NCBI GenBank assembly: GCA_905160935.1
Contig: CAJHZI010000307.1
Location: 62,001 to 126,000 of the forward strand
Origin: Enchytraeus crypticus
Lineage: Eukaryota; Annelida; Clitellata; Enchytraeida; Enchytraeidae
Direction: 5' to 3'
DNA length: 64,000 nt
The position numbers and the translations under genes are program-made. Of this stretch, positions 45,590-58,904 are shown piece after piece (within the stretch, counting starts at the first letter, position 1; the number at the start of each line of letters is the position of its first letter). Below the pieces are notes generated by a model. The model had not been told where the DNA came from and searched no databases. It saw nothing but the letters and a program-made list of their open reading frames with translations.

Positions 45590-45623
<34 letters not shown>

Positions 45624-46069
45624 TGGGGTATACAGAGAGAGACAGTGGGACATACAGAGAGACGGTGGGATATACAGCGAGAGAGACAGTGGAATCTACA
45701 GAGAGAGACAGTGGGATATACAGAGAGACAGAGGGATCTACAGAGAGAGACACTGGGATATACAGAGAGAGGCAGTGAGATATACAGAGAGAGATAGTGG
45801 GATCTACAGAGAGAGAGAGTGGGATATACAGAGAGAGACAAGGGATATACAGAGAAAGAGACAGTGGGATATACAGAGAGAGACAAGGGATATACGGAGA
45901 GAGACAAGGGGACATACAGAGAGAGAGAGTGACAGTGGAGTATACAGAGAGAGACAGTGGGATATACTGAGAAATAGTGGGATATAGCCTACTGAGAGAG
46001 AGAGAGAGAGAGAGAGAGACAAAGAGAGAGAGTGAGACAGAGACAGAGAGAGAGACAGTGGGACAAACT

Positions 46070-46115
<46 letters not shown>

Positions 46116-46160
46116 CAGAGAGAGATAGAGAGAGGCTGAAAGAGAGGATATACAGATAGA
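45355..46160. repeat. GA-rich minisatellite, ~22-bp unit
   Basis: About 30 copies around AGTGGGATATACAGAGAGAG, later decaying to plain GA repeats. Long frames on both strands inside it (up to about 209 codons) are repeat artefacts. Confidence 0.9.
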
Positions 46161-46259
46161 GATAGGCCTACTAGAAAGCAGAGAAATATAGAGTTTGTGG
46201 AGGGAATGAGAAATAGAAATCTAGAAATGTAGAAATTGCAACAGTTTTCAATGTATGGG

Positions 46260-46261
46260 CT

Positions 46262-46296
<35 letters not shown>

Positions 46297-46337
46297 ATAT
46301 ATATATATATATATATATAGCCTATATATATATATAG

Positions 46338-46382
<45 letters not shown>

Positions 46383-46400
46383 GTATATATATATATAGGC

Positions 46401-46441
<41 letters not shown>

Positions 46442-46506
46442 ATATACATGTATATATACATACATATATATATTTATACATGTATATTTGTAAATATATA
46501 TATATA
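46260..46506. repeat. (TA)n microsatellite with TAGGCTATA breaks
   Basis: TA run broken by GCCTATA and TACATGTATA words. Confidence 0.9.
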
Positions 46507-46509
46507 AGC

Positions 46510-48189
46510 TGTGTTTGTATAATCGATGCCCTTATTGTCAAAAAAATAAAGGCGTAACGAGCTGACCGGTGAAATGTCGTTTTAAAAAATCTTTAATAAC
46601 AGGAAAGTTATAATAGATTCTCGAAGATGAGTAGGGTCAAATAATAAATTTCCACTCCAGTGATACAAGCATGTTACTTGCAACGTATGTAACAATTTAT
46701 GTTTGTATTTCACAGCTTTATTAACATTACATTATTATTATTATTATGGCTTATCTACACATCAGGCCATTGTGATACTATCATAATAGATATTAGATAA
46801 TAGATAATAGATGCTACCAGTACGGCACCAGCCTATACGGTTATGTGTGCAGGTATAAGGAGTACAACGGAGAACGAAGTGGGAAGTTAATAAGTGCCAA
46901 TCAGTGGGAAAAACATTGACAAATAGTGAGATTGTGAGAGAATATTTTGTTAACACGGCGCAATCAACATTGAAGAGAAGAAATGTGTGGTGTATGTCCT
47001 TGAAATATAAAACGGTAGGCCCTTTTCTAAGTGTGAAAAAATAAAGCTGAAAAAGCCAGGTTTCCGTCTCTTTCCTTAACCCACTGGATACTGCAAGAGA
47101 TGATCCAGATGGGATTTGAATAGGTGGCCTCCTGCTTCTCAAGCAAGAGTGCTATCCATTCGTCAATTCGGTCAGTGCAATTCATTCGTCTTGTTCCATC
47201 TAAAACAAATCGTTTCACTTCTTGCATGTCAGTTTGATCAGTCAAAAGCTTTCAAATGGAACTTTAATCATTGAATGTGGCATAGTTGGACAATCATTTG
47301 GTTTTTGTTGATACTAACTGGTTTGAATAATATAGTATTATTGGCAGAAAATTGTGCATGTATATATACATATAAAACATTTCTAGTGGTTTTCCTAAAG
47401 AAATGAGTAGGTTAGTCATTAACTTCCGTGAAGCTAGGTTCCCTGATCACCTGTAAAGTCAAAGAGTCTCACGAAAACTCTTCCATGTAAAGAGCCAACA
47501 AGTAAAACGATCATGTCTTCTTCAATTACACGTACTCTCCACACGCATGGAAACATAAGACATTACTAAAAATAGCTCGACGTCAGAATAAAGTTCTAAA
47601 ATTAGGATATACTAAATATAATTCTGAGTGCTCATCACAATAGATACAGTTGTCTAGCATTTATCCGGTAGCTGTCTCCAGAATTATACCATATGCGTCT
47701 TAATATTAATATTCCTAATTAGATTATGCATTTCTTAACTCAAATTATTGATAATTATTTCTAAATGTTATTCGCATCATTACGCTATTAACATATAGAT
47801 GATTAAGTTATAAAGCTAATTTTAACGGCTGATTCCACATGACATACTTTCAAAGACGATCCGGATAGGATTGGAACACACGGCCTCCTTTTTCTAACCG
47901 AAGTAGGCTATCATTTCGGCCATCCAATCAATACAATGAAATATCAATTCAATTTAAATAGAATTTCGCTACATGATGAAGAGAACATTTGCGCTTCTGA
48001 GCCAGATAAGAATTTGACCTTGTGTTTCTGAACATTTGAAACAATCATGATTCATTGTAGTCCTGATTGTTGAATGCCGTCAATTGTTGTACAACAGTTT
48101 TTCGAACTTGCGCGCCGGTTAGTCGGTACTGCTTTTTCGCTAGTAACTTTTGCTAATTTTAAATGTACATGTATGTTTGGCTGTTTTTG
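46510..48189. other. Gene-free stretch
   Basis: Two fragments read like tRNA-type SINE ends on the minus strand (GATTTGAATAGGTGGCCTCC near 47113 and GATTGGAACACACGGCCTCC near 47869), too worn to assign. Confidence 0.45.
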
Positions 48190-48297
48190 CGTGTTTTCTG
48201 GCTGTCAACTAGATAGGGTATATATGCCCTCTTTGATGACCTTGTGATTGTATGTATACTTTTATGTTTATTTCAATAAACATAGTTCTCTCTCTGT
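48190..48297 (+). mobile_element. LINE 3' UTR remnant
   Basis: Matches the 3' UTR of the LINE at 29550-31060: GTCAACTAGATAGGGTA, TGCCCTCTTTGATGACC and a terminal TTTCAATAAACATA. No coding part is left; the upstream limit is uncertain. Confidence 0.55.
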
Positions 48298-48472
48298 TTC
48301 ATAAGTAACCAGAGCAGATCAATGCAGGTATGTTTAGTAAAACTCGACTAGCGCGGGTTCTGTGAAAGGAATTATGAAACAAAATTCATTATCTCTTCAA
48401 ATAAAAACCAAATGTTTCTTTTTCTTCTTCATCTTCTTAGCAGATATCGTATTATCTTACCGTACTATCATA

Positions 48473-48586
48473 AGTCGATAAGATACTCGACCGCGGATCA
48501 GTGGGTGCGGGGTTCAAATCCTGGGCTCACCCGTCACTGACTTCGCTTTCGAGTGAGGAAATTGACGTTAACCTTGGATTTACTTA
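48473..48586 (+). mobile_element. SINE family D copy
   Basis: AAGATACTCGACCGCGGATC, GGGGTTCAAATCCTGGGCTC, ACCCGTCACTGACTTCGCTT. Lacks the first ~15 bp of the head. Confidence 0.8.
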
Positions 48587-48889
48587 ACTAGACGAACACT
48601 ATAAGCGTTACGCCATACCCTCTCCCTATGTTTCCTGGATGACCTACTTCAAAATTTCACTTGATTGGATTTTACCCTATTTCCAGAACTGTTAAACTAA
48701 TGGCTTTTCTTTGTATCGTGTCTATTGTCTTAAAAGTATCATATTCTAGCTTATATGCTAACTCGTATGACTTATTGCTTAATTACCTCAACGAACTACT
48801 TAATTACGTTTGCATTGACATCTTCATACCTGACACCTAACGTCTCTATTTTTCGCTCTATTTTCTTTCTCTCTCTCTCTCTCTTTCTC

Positions 48890-48937
<48 letters not shown>

Positions 48938-49503
48938 GTTATCTGCAAAGTTCCTGTCCAAGATATTAAATGAAATATTAAACCTTCTCACCTCTCTCAC
49001 TCTAACCTCCGAAAAAGAGGTGGAGCTTCGACTTACTTCAAACCATGAATTAGCTTAGAGAATACCAAATTGTGACTAATCCATAGTTCGTCAACACAAT
49101 TCACTCCCATAGTATGTATTGCATACTTAGTGTTACGAAAATTGAAGTTAAAGCTATTGATTTATTATTAATTTGCCTTATATATCATTGTTTCTAAATC
49201 GCAAAAGGTCTCCCTGAAGCGTGATTGTGATCACTTATTCTGCTAAAATCCATAAAAATTCAAACATGGGTACGACCCTTCCATGAGTCCAAGACCCCGA
49301 TAATTGTCACTCATTTAATTGATAAGGAGACAAAACACCATAATACATTGCTTGTTTGGCATATTCCGTAATACAAAAATATATGGCAGTGATTAGCGTA
49401 CCGATAAAACACATCACCCTGATCTCTAAGCTTTTCTTGATTTCTTTCTTTATTTCTTTCTTTCTTTCTCTCTCCCAATCTTTTTTTCTATCTTTCTTTC
49501 TTT

Positions 49504-49584
<81 letters not shown>

Positions 49585-49703
49585 GTTCTGTTGATGCTGT
49601 GAGAATTGCGATCATCTGAACAACAAAATATGTCTAAAAGAATGAGCTTTCACTGACAGAATGTGACAGGATCTCTCGTGAAACTTATATTATTCGTTAG
49701 GCA

Positions 49704-50095
49704 TACTAAGTAACACAAGTAATACTAAGTAATACTAAGTAACACAAGTAATACTAAGTAATACTAAGTAACACAAGTAATACTAAGTAATACTAAGTAA
49801 CACAAGTAATACTAAGTAAAACTAAGTAATACTAAGTAATACTAAGTAACACAAGTAATACTAAGTAACACAAGTAATACTAAGTAACACAAGTAATACT
49901 AAATAACACAAGTAATACTAAGTAATACTAAGTAAAACTAAGTAATACTAAGTAATACTAAGTAACACAAGTAATACTAAGTAATAGGAAATAACACTAA
50001 ATGATGGCAAGGAATACCAAGTATCACTAAGTAATACTAAGGAATACGAAGCAGCACTAAGTGATACTGAGTAATGCTAATAATTGTTAAGTAAG
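49704..50095. repeat. Minisatellite of AAGTAATACT words
   Basis: 29-bp units (AACACAAGTAATACTAAGTA + ATACTAAGT) give way to 19-20-bp units and then decay; about 18 copies of AAGTAATACT. It ends at a family F SINE. Confidence 0.85.
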
Positions 50096-50101
50096 TATAC
50101 C

Positions 50102-50387
50102 TCCGTGTAGTGTCCGGGTTGCTTGAAGAATAGACAACCGTGTAAATATGCACTTGTCGTCGAAGGCGGCATAAAAACTAGATCCAAACCAACATCAGAA
50201 AAGGCTTTCGGTTGGTGAGCACCTAGGCTCTAGAAATTGCTGCAAAACTTAAACGAATTAATAGGAGATTGACTGATGATATGACATGATATGATGATAT
50301 GGTGAGGGACAGAGAGGATTGGAGAAGGTCTATTCGTATCTCGACCCCAGTTATACTGGATTTTTAATATACGATGATGATGATGGC
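50102..50387 (+). mobile_element. SINE family F, near full length
   Basis: Head GTGTAGTGTCCGGGTTGCTT, GTGAGCACCTAGGCTCTAGA, then GGGACAGAGAGGATTGGAGA and a (GAT)n tail. Same order as 41108-41390. Confidence 0.8.
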
Positions 50388-51224
50388 GACTAAGTATACC
50401 CCCAATAGCGCCCCTAGTAGACTCAGTTACTGTTATCCATACATTGCTCAATACGTGGCACTTGTTGCCGACCAACTGCTTCTTGTTTGTTGTTATACCT
50501 GCTCTTGTCTGATTGACTATTTAGCGTGCGCTGACTTCAATGTACAGTAATGTACGGTGTATAACTACATGCTCTCACATTATGCAGATTACTTGCTTCA
50601 GCGCTATTTTGGCATTTGACGCACACTTGTAGAAATATTGAGTTATTTTTACGATATCACCTGCTGTGAGGAAGCTACTCCAGGTATAGGTCATATAATT
50701 ACGTTATTGGTGCTATCGTCTTCTAGATATGCACAAATTAATTAATTAAAATTAGTTTGCTATTTCGATTAATTAAGAGTCAATCGAAATAGCTAAAAGT
50801 ATAGGATACCGGTCTCTGAAAATCTCACTTTAATGTAATTATTCACGCTTTTATTATACAAAGTTTTTTTCAGAAATGGGTTAAATTTTCTCATTGCTGC
50901 TGTCTCACTTTAGTCGTTGATTTTCACAGTATTTGACTACTACAGATACACGTACATATAGATGTAGATTTACTATTTACAATTCAGGCTGTACTGATAT
51001 AATATTATGCATTTCAGGCTCAATTTGACAGCGGCTTTTTTTATAAAGAAAACCCTTGTGGAATTTGATAGTTTTAAGGTTAAACCACACATTGAGTGTA
51101 TAATGAAATGCCATTCACGACGATTCTTGTAATTTTTACTACCATATACTTACGCAAAGCGCTGAACAAATTAGTATATTATAGATTTACCGATCACGTG
51201 AAGGTGTAAGATTTTAATTTTTCG

Positions 51225-51320
51225 CTTATCCAAGGCTACCGAGGTGCAAGGTTAAAATACAGTCTTCTCCCCGTAACTGACATGCTGTTCGAGTAGGAAA
51301 CTGACGTTAAACTAGGCTAT
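51225..51320 (+). mobile_element. SINE family D, diverged
   Basis: CAAGGTTAAAATACAG, CCGTAACTGACATGCTGTTC, AGGAAACTGACGTTAAACTA keep the family order. Confidence 0.55.
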
Positions 51321-52022
51321 GACTCTTACCCCAGATGTTGAGCTCACGGGAGCTCAGTCCATTGGAGAATCGGTCGTCTAAGACTTCATGATATTTGTGG
51401 GCGAGCTACACTGTGAGCCATTGGGATAAATAATGAAGAATAACGAGTGTCACAATTACTTGACTTCATTTAACTTGTTTAATGCCTTCTGCAACAAAAT
51501 TAGTCAGACACTATAAGGATTTGCAATCATATGTGAATGCAAAAGACACTGGACTAGTGTTTATTTTTTCAAACAGGATCTATTTTATTTACCCTTAGTA
51601 TGTTTTCAGTATTGTACGATAAATTGATCATAAACAAGACCTAATTTTACGAATCGAAAACTGTTTGGCGCAATAGGTAAATTAATATTTCTTGGAAAAT
51701 AAGACGAATTACTCAAAGCCATATTTAGAGTATGCATTTTGAATAGTTGGAAATCCTTTTCAGTCACACGGTCTATTGAAAAACACTCACAAATTACTTA
51801 TTCTATATTAGGGATAAAGTATTGAGAAAGAAGAATAAGATTGGAAATGATAAGCTGGAACTAGCTAGCATTGTGTAAATCAATCAATCACAATGAAATG
51901 GAAAAAGTTACCTAACAACAACGTTACTATAGTAGTATATCAACGTTCATCAACAAGTGCGAATTTAAAATGGTATCAGCTCAAATGTAATTATAAAAAG
52001 GAAAATAACTGACCAAATGTCC

Positions 52023-52255
52023 GTCTTTCTTTCTAGTGTTCTGCCAAGTGGCAGGTCCAAGGCACACATTCCTATTTCCAGCCTGCTGCAACGCTTCATA
52101 AAGAGCACTTAATCTATCAGTCAGTTAATCATTGGCTATGGCTTATCCACACTTTACTGTAGCCATAACTTTAAAGATTAGGGCTTCTGGAGAGATTTTC
52201 AATGCCTTCCTCAGTTTCTGTTTAGTCGCCTCATGCGAAATCTGTAGTTTACGGT
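52023..52255 (+). mobile_element. SINE family G copy
   Basis: GTGTTCTGCCAAGTGGCAGG, GCTTCATAAAGAGCACTTAA, ATGGCTTATCCACACTTTAC, TTCTGGAGAGATTTTCAATG. Confidence 0.75.
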
Positions 52256-52839
52256 TGGTTCTATTTTAGTTAGCCTGATACAACATGGGACTATCTAATA
52301 ATATTAATATTAAATTACTGCGGTTTTAATTACAACATCAGAAAGTGTATTTCGTTGACATGACAGCTCTCTACTATCTTACAAATTTTAACAATGCGAA
52401 GTTGAAGATATAGCGTGATGGGCTTTATGTAATCAATACCGTAAAACTTACATGAGAGATATAATAATGCCAGCTACTGTATCTCTGCATGCAAATATAC
52501 AATTTGACGTGACATTAGACTCCGTTATTGTATTCCGATTTGAGAATTTTGTATAATTATTGCATGATGTCTTTGTAATTACCCTAAGGAACTGGTTTCC
52601 TCTGTACAAGAGTAACGTTGCATGAAGAACATTGACGAAAACTTCCATAACAGTGATGGGCAATTACGGTACATCAGAAGCAATAAGCTCTTTCGTGGTT
52701 TTGCATTTTAATTATATAAAATACAACAATTATAATCTAACTGCTTTCTAATAAGTATTGACTTTTACTCATGATGTCTCTATTAATATTGATTTTTTTA
52801 AGCTTGGCTATTTTAACTCATATGGGTTGCCTTTTTTCT

Positions 52840-53215
52840 CTCCCAACCGTTTGCAAGCACGTCCAAAATTATTGTCTTTCACATGTTGTTATCGAGTCCT
52901 CTAGACTTTAATCTCGAGCATTCTTTCTCTGCCTCGCAATCTTCACTGATTCCCCATGATTCGAATCATAAAGTATAAATTAGCACTGTTAGCTTTCAAA
53001 ACTCTGTGCTTTGTCAAATCATCTTACTTATCAGAAATCCTCCTTCCCAATTTCGCCTCTTACATGTTCTTCGATCCTCCAATGTCAATCTTCTCTCAGT
53101 TTCAGACAATCTCAGTTTCTCACATCATGAGCAGAAGTTCTTTCTCTAATGTAGCTTCCACGATCTGAAACCCTTATGCGTACTAATCTTCCCTCTGTTC
53201 TTCTCTTTCTACTTT
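52840..53215 (+). mobile_element. LINE ORF2 C-terminal remnant
   Basis: Frame 52956-53168 reads IIKYKLALLAFKTLCFVKSS YLSEIL, the C-terminal block after the reverse transcriptase in many non-LTR elements (typically KYKLALL...YLS.L). The rest is eroded. Class not assignable. Confidence 0.5.
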
Positions 53216-53217
53216 CA

Positions 53218-53352
53218 CTGGTGAAGCTAATGTTAACGTTAGTTTCCTCACTCGAAAGAGACGTCAGTGATGGGCGAGCCAGGATTTGGATTTGAACCTT
53301 GCACATACTGATCCGCGGTCGAATATCTTACCAACATCGCCAGCCAGTGGCG
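53218..53352 (-). mobile_element. SINE family D copy with folded-back 5' end
   Basis: Plus strand: GCTAATGTTAACGTTAGTTT, TCCTCACTCGAAAGAGACGT, TGATCCGCGGTC, then CATCGCC-AGCCAGT-GGCGATG, an inverted head at its own 5' end. Directly follows a LINE remnant. Confidence 0.8.
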
Positions 53353-53359
53353 ATGAAAG

Positions 53360-55015
53360 GTTAAGAACTTAAGACAAATTTCCTCTCATGTTAGATATCT
53401 CCGTCTACCCTGAGAATCCTTTGATCATCGAACTGCCTTTATTTAGGACTCTACTTATAGCGTTGGGTGAATTGATTTACAGCCATGTGTCCTGAGATAA
53501 TAATTAGAAGCGGAAACGGACGCGAAACCTGTATTGTTACTACCATTATGTAATATAACTATAACATCAAAAGAGTGTGTTTTTTGTTCAAAAGTAAATT
53601 TCTGTCAAGCAAACTTTAACAAATTACGAAGGAAAATTGACAAAATAGTTAACGCTATGGTTCAAAACAAATTAGCGAGATTTACGCGGTTTGAAATTGT
53701 TGTACTACGATGCGGCTTTAGATACGTACATCTATTCATCGTTGCTGTTATAGTCTAGCATGAGGGGACCAGAAACTGCTTATTGTTATCCTTGAAGTTT
53801 TAAACATTACAGTTAAATTACATTTTAAGCAAAATGAAGTTAGAAAGCAACATGACGTAAATAAACACTTGAAGCTGTTTGAAAGTTTTAAATACCAAAC
53901 AGAAAGACCAGAACAACCATTTCGCAAATGTATTGTATAATTATAAACGCCTACTCTTGTATTGAATATAACATTATCTCATTACCACTAATAAATTGCT
54001 TACATGTTTAGCAATTTAAAGCGTTAGCAAAACAACTTCAAATTGCATCAACGTTCGTGAAGAAAGGTTAGCTTAAAACTAAATTTCATTCGCTGGTTGG
54101 TCCACAAACACTATTAATACTCATAGAAGTTCTTTACCGGGTTGCTTTGAGAACTTAGAGACGGGTTAAGAATTGAAGATATTGTTCTGCTTGTTTTGTT
54201 TTGTTACAATTTAATTATATTTTAAAACTATAATTAACAATGCAACTGCTTCTATGGCTGAATTAGATCTATCATTAATTAAGTAAAATTTTTAGTCGAA
54301 ATACTTCAGTTAAACTACTTTCTACAAGTTTAATGATATACATAATTGTTAACGTCTGCCTTAAAAAAATAAATCGCTGAATCTCAGTAAATTATTTCAT
54401 TTAATGTGGTATTTTAAAAACGGTTGAGCTTTCTATTAATATGTTTAATATGGTTTATTTTGACTGATTGAGTGATTGGTTGATTGATTGGCAGATTAAT
54501 TGCGTTATTGATGGATTGTTTAATTGATTCATTAAAAGAAAGATTGATTAAAATATTAATTGATTGATTGATTAATTCACTAATTTTTTTATTTAATATC
54601 TATTATTGCTTGATTAGCTATTGATTGATTGATTGAATGATTGACTGATTGAGTGAGTGATTGAATGATTGGTTGATTTTTATAGAAATCGTAAACTAGA
54701 CGCGAAAACTGTATAAGGAAATGTGTAAAGATGTAATGTGTAATGTGTAATGTGTAACAGCGAGAAATAAACATCTAATGCATTTTTAAGAGTGTCTCAC
54801 CTAACGAGAGACCCAAGGATTATAGCTACTTCCAATAGTATCATCACTACCTAATTTTACCTTATTAGTATTACTTCCTTATTTCCATTTTATGTTTTTC
54901 TATTCTTTTCTATGCAAGAATGCGTATAAAATTGTCTGATCAATATAGTGCGTAAAATAACATTTTGATTAATAGCATTTTAAATTATAATGAAATAATG
55001 CAGTACACTTAGTTA
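53360..55015. other. Gene-free stretch
   Basis: A 74-codon frame (53534-53758) has no recognised domain. The rest is AT-rich with the (ATTG)n region at 54455-54690. Confidence 0.45.
54455..54690. repeat. Degenerate (ATTG)n region
   Basis: TTGATTGATTGA words, imperfect. Similar short areas at 9855-10040 and 58380-58450. Confidence 0.75.
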
Positions 55016-55019
55016 TTTA

Positions 55020-55145
55020 ACATCATCATCACCATCATCTTTCCTGGAATCCTAGTTTAGCTGAGGCCGGGATACGAATATATCTTTTTCACTTCTCTCT
55101 CTCCATACCACATCATCAGTCAATCACCGATTTTTCATATCTATC
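55020..55145 (-). mobile_element. SINE family F 3' part
   Basis: Plus strand starts CATCATCATCACCATCATCT (the tail) followed by GGCCGGGATACGAATATATC, the inverse of the family's conserved end. Confidence 0.6.
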
Positions 55146-55594
55146 TCAATCACCGCATCCTATGTAAGTTGTGGTCTAACTCTATCTAAATTAACCTCCA
55201 TCTCATTCCTCCAAACTCTTTTCACTGCTCTCTGCCCGGCTTAATGTTTGTCCATACCATCTCAATCTCGACTGAGGCAACCTATCCCTGATCCCCTCAA
55301 CACTCAAATTCATTCTCACATATTCATTTTCCATTATATCAATTGACGGGTCCTACAGCCGTTTTGATAATGCTAATTGATGGCTCATATAGTTATCGGG
55401 TGCACTGGTTGCACCCATTAGTGTGTGGCAAAATCCTTAACATTATAGTACAATATATATGTAGTCTAAAATATACCTAACTGAACTTTTACATGCTGAC
55501 GAATGTGGAAGAAATCCGTAGTGCATACGTCTGCTTCACTATTTTGAAAAACATGCTTTCTTGTGGATGCGCATGTATACATGTATGTGAAATA

Positions 55595-55682
<88 letters not shown>

Positions 55683-55683
55683 A
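55595..55683. repeat. (TA)n left of the mariner element
   Basis: Pure TA run; with 56409-56489 it was one tract before insertion. Confidence 0.9.
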
Positions 55684-56405
55684 CAGGGTGAGTAAAAAAA
55701 TGATTACACCTGCAAACCTGCAAAAAGTTTGAATATCTCAGGCTATTGTTAATATTTTCAAATAAAACTTTTACCAATTAATAAAGGACTAATTTGTGAT
55801 GGGGTGGCCAATTTTCATCCATTTCAATCTATAGATTGGCCAGTTATACAAGTTTCAGCAGAGCAACCCCCCATTTTTACCTAAAAATGGCGTTTGCTAC
55901 AACGGTAAGGGCAGATTGCACTTCATTGACGAGAAGGTAAAGGTGAACTTTCAGTATTACGTAAACACTTTTATTCAGGAGCTGTTTTTGATTTCTATGT
56001 TCTTCTGGCAAATGGTTTCATCTTTCAGCAGAATGGTACTCCGGCTCATGCATCGCGTCATTCACAGGAATGGATCAGCGAGAGAAACTCGGATTCCATC
56101 AAGAAGAATCCTCTGGATTGCCATGTCTGGGGAACCATCTGCATCTCTATCAGAAACATCAGCCGAAGCCTAAAATCAAGACAGAACTGCAGGAGCTGCT
56201 TTATGCCATTTTTAGGTAAAAATTGTGGGGTTGCTCTGCTGAAACTTGCGTAACTGGCCAATGTATGTACAAAAATGGATGCAAATTGGCCACCCCATCT
56301 GAAATTAGTCCTTTAGTAATTGGTAAAAGTTTTATTGGAAAATATTAGCAATAGCCTGAGATAGTCAAACTTTTTGCAGGTGTAATCTTTCTCTTTTTAC
56401 TCACC

Positions 56406-56408
<3 letters not shown>
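55684..56408. mobile_element. Internally deleted mariner-type DNA transposon
   Basis: Ends CAGGGTGAGTAAAAA / inverted, flanked by TA in (TA)n; each arm is an inverted repeat of roughly 190 bp (for example GGGGTGGCCAATTT near 55800 against the inverse near 56295). The middle still reads FIFQQNGTPAHASRHSQEWI and NPLDCHVWG, fragments of a mariner DDE transposase. The catalytic Asp of the QQDGAPAH motif is Asn and the SPDLNP Asp is deleted, so it cannot encode an active enzyme. Probably mobilised in trans. Confidence 0.85.

Positions 56409-56489
<81 letters not shown>
56409..56489. repeat. (TA)n right of the mariner element
   Basis: TA run passing into (GT)n. Confidence 0.9.
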
Positions 56490-56504
<15 letters not shown>

Positions 56505-57655
56505 AATTTGCTAATTTGAATGATGGAAGTTTTTGAATTTGCTAATTTATCTGATTGAAGTTATGTAAGTTTCGCAATATTTTTATTTTTATTTTATTAG
56601 TCATTCAGCTCGGCTTGTACATGTAGCTTACAAGTTCAACTTTATATGTATTATTATGAACTGTGAACTAATACTATCTTTGTTTAGAATTGTAAGTAGC
56701 ATAATTATCACGGTAGTCAGCTAGATAAGATACTCTGTATCTTCACTGACGACCAATTTTTCTCGCTATAGATGTAGAATTTGCTGTTGAGGCATTGTAT
56801 GTCGACCATGCATTTTTGTCTTTGCTGAAAAATAAACATATTATCTATTCCATTCTATTCTAAATAGATAAACCTATACTTTATACATTTATTATAAATA
56901 TATACATTTATACTATATAAGTATATATATATATATATATACATGTATACATATATATGCATTGTGTATAATATATATATTTATATAAAGTATATATATA
57001 GACTATATAAAGTAAGTGCAATAATAAACGTTATGTTTACAAATTTATGCTTATTAAACGTGACATGTGGAAGTATGTGAATGCCAAGCTCGAACCTGAT
57101 ATACCTGTTTAATTTGATGTCTATAAATACCAGTTTAATCAATAAGGCTGATTGAGCAAAACATGGGATGTATAGTACTTAACGTCAAGTCTCAGAAGCA
57201 CTATGGTTCATATCACGCGAACTATCGTCACTCTTTTTAAGCTTTTAAGTTTAGTCTATGATTATTACGATTAGTTAGCTTCTTGAGCAATGTATGCATT
57301 GAAATATACAGAGCGCTGTATTGCGAAATGCAGATGCTTTCAGTTTTGCATTGTTGCACGCAAGCTACCCTTTACTGTAGCAAGTAGTGAGGACAAATGT
57401 CACTATGACTTTCTCTATAGAGTTTTACTCATTAACAATTTATCATTAATTTTACATAATAAAATAAATTATTAGCCTAATTACTATTAGTCGCTCAAGT
57501 TGAAAACCACAAAAAGCATTGAAAAATTTACATTTTCTATAATTATTTTCGTTTTTGGATTCCTCTTTCATTACTCCCTGTCTGCATCTATATCTTCTCA
57601 TTTTTCTTCTTTCACTCTCTCTGGGCTCTCTCTGTTTGTTCATTTCTCACTTTAA
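56490..57655. other. Gene-free stretch with (TA)n patches
   Basis: (TA)n at 56923-57000; otherwise unremarkable. Confidence 0.5.
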
Positions 57656-57659
57656 CATG

Positions 57660-57960
57660 TTATTATGCTGACTTCTTTCTCTCTCTCTCTCTCTCCCTCT
57701 CTCTCTCTCTTGTACTTTGTGTACATACTTTTTCTGTATTCTTTCTATTTCTATTCATTTTTCACTCTCTAATCTCTATTCTTTTATATTTTTCTTTCCT
57801 ATTTCTCTCTCTCTCTCTTTCTTACTGTCTCTCTTCTTTCTATGTCTCTCTCTCTCTCTATCTCTCTCTCTCTCTCTCTGTTTCTCTCTCTCAATGTCTA
57901 TCTCTCTCTCTCCCTTTCTCTCCCTGTCTCTGTCTTTCTATCTTTCAGGCTACCTCTCTT
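57660..57960. repeat. (CT)n-rich tract
   Basis: Long pyrimidine run, plus strand. Similar tracts at 4185-4260, 8455-8565, 48862-48940 and 49435-49582; none looks like more than simple sequence. Confidence 0.85.
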
Positions 57961-58904
57961 CGCCTCGCTCGCACACTCTTTCACTATTCATTCTCTCATC
58001 CTTCTGTTCAGGTAAAAAGACGCGACGTACAATCGCCTCGAATATCAAGTCAACGAACGAAAAGCCAACCTAAGCCTGAACCACACCGTGGTGACAGCAG
58101 TCGAGTTGTTATGAAGTAATATACCTGTTGTAGCTCGGCATCTGCCCATTGCGCAACTGTCGCCAACTCTCCTTGCTATTTGATTAAGTCAAAGTATTCA
58201 TAAAAATATGAATGATGTCAGATGTGCAATGCGTATCTCAGAATTGTTGTATTGCAGTTCAATAAATTTAGTAATTTGTTTTTCAGTATACCAATCATTA
58301 AGCCAGATGGCTTGCAAGTCAGTCAGTAATCGCAGTGATCTGTCAGTCATTCAGCCATCTTGTTAGCTAGCCACTTAATCAATTAATGTATCAATCAATC
58401 CATAAATGTATCGGTCAGTTATCAAATCAATCAATCAATAAATAGACCGCTAAGTCAATGTTTCTTTCAGTAGCTTTATAATATTATCAATCGCTAATTG
58501 AATCAAAATTTGTTAACATATGTCAATGTATGTCTTTACGCCATAGGTCTACATTTTGACCCTCTTGCCTTGGATCTTGGCCTTGCACTGGTTTGATCTC
58601 ACTTTCTCTTGTGGTCTCCTGTAGGCCTACTCAGTCGTCATCGTGTGGTGTTTTGGCGCCTGTTTGTACAGAGTCTGCAAGAGACGTCTCAAACATTGCC
58701 TTATGGCGAGGAACAGGAAGTTAATTTTGTATGAATTGCTTGACTGATTGTATGTGTCTATGTTTTGCTGTAGGGGTAGATATTGATTGGTTGCAGTTAA
58801 AACTATGTCTTTGTTTCAAAACTAAGCTATGATCGTAGTAAAATTTCACAGCTATTAATTGTATTCATATATTAAATGCACCCTTGTGTGTATAGCCTAC
58901 ACTA

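Noticed and set aside
45278-46159. Several frames of 60-209 codons on both strands
   Set aside because: GA-rich minisatellite read in many frames; no start context or domain.
57717-58073. 118-codon frame rich in Ser/Leu, like a membrane protein
   Set aside because: Translation of a (CT)n tract.
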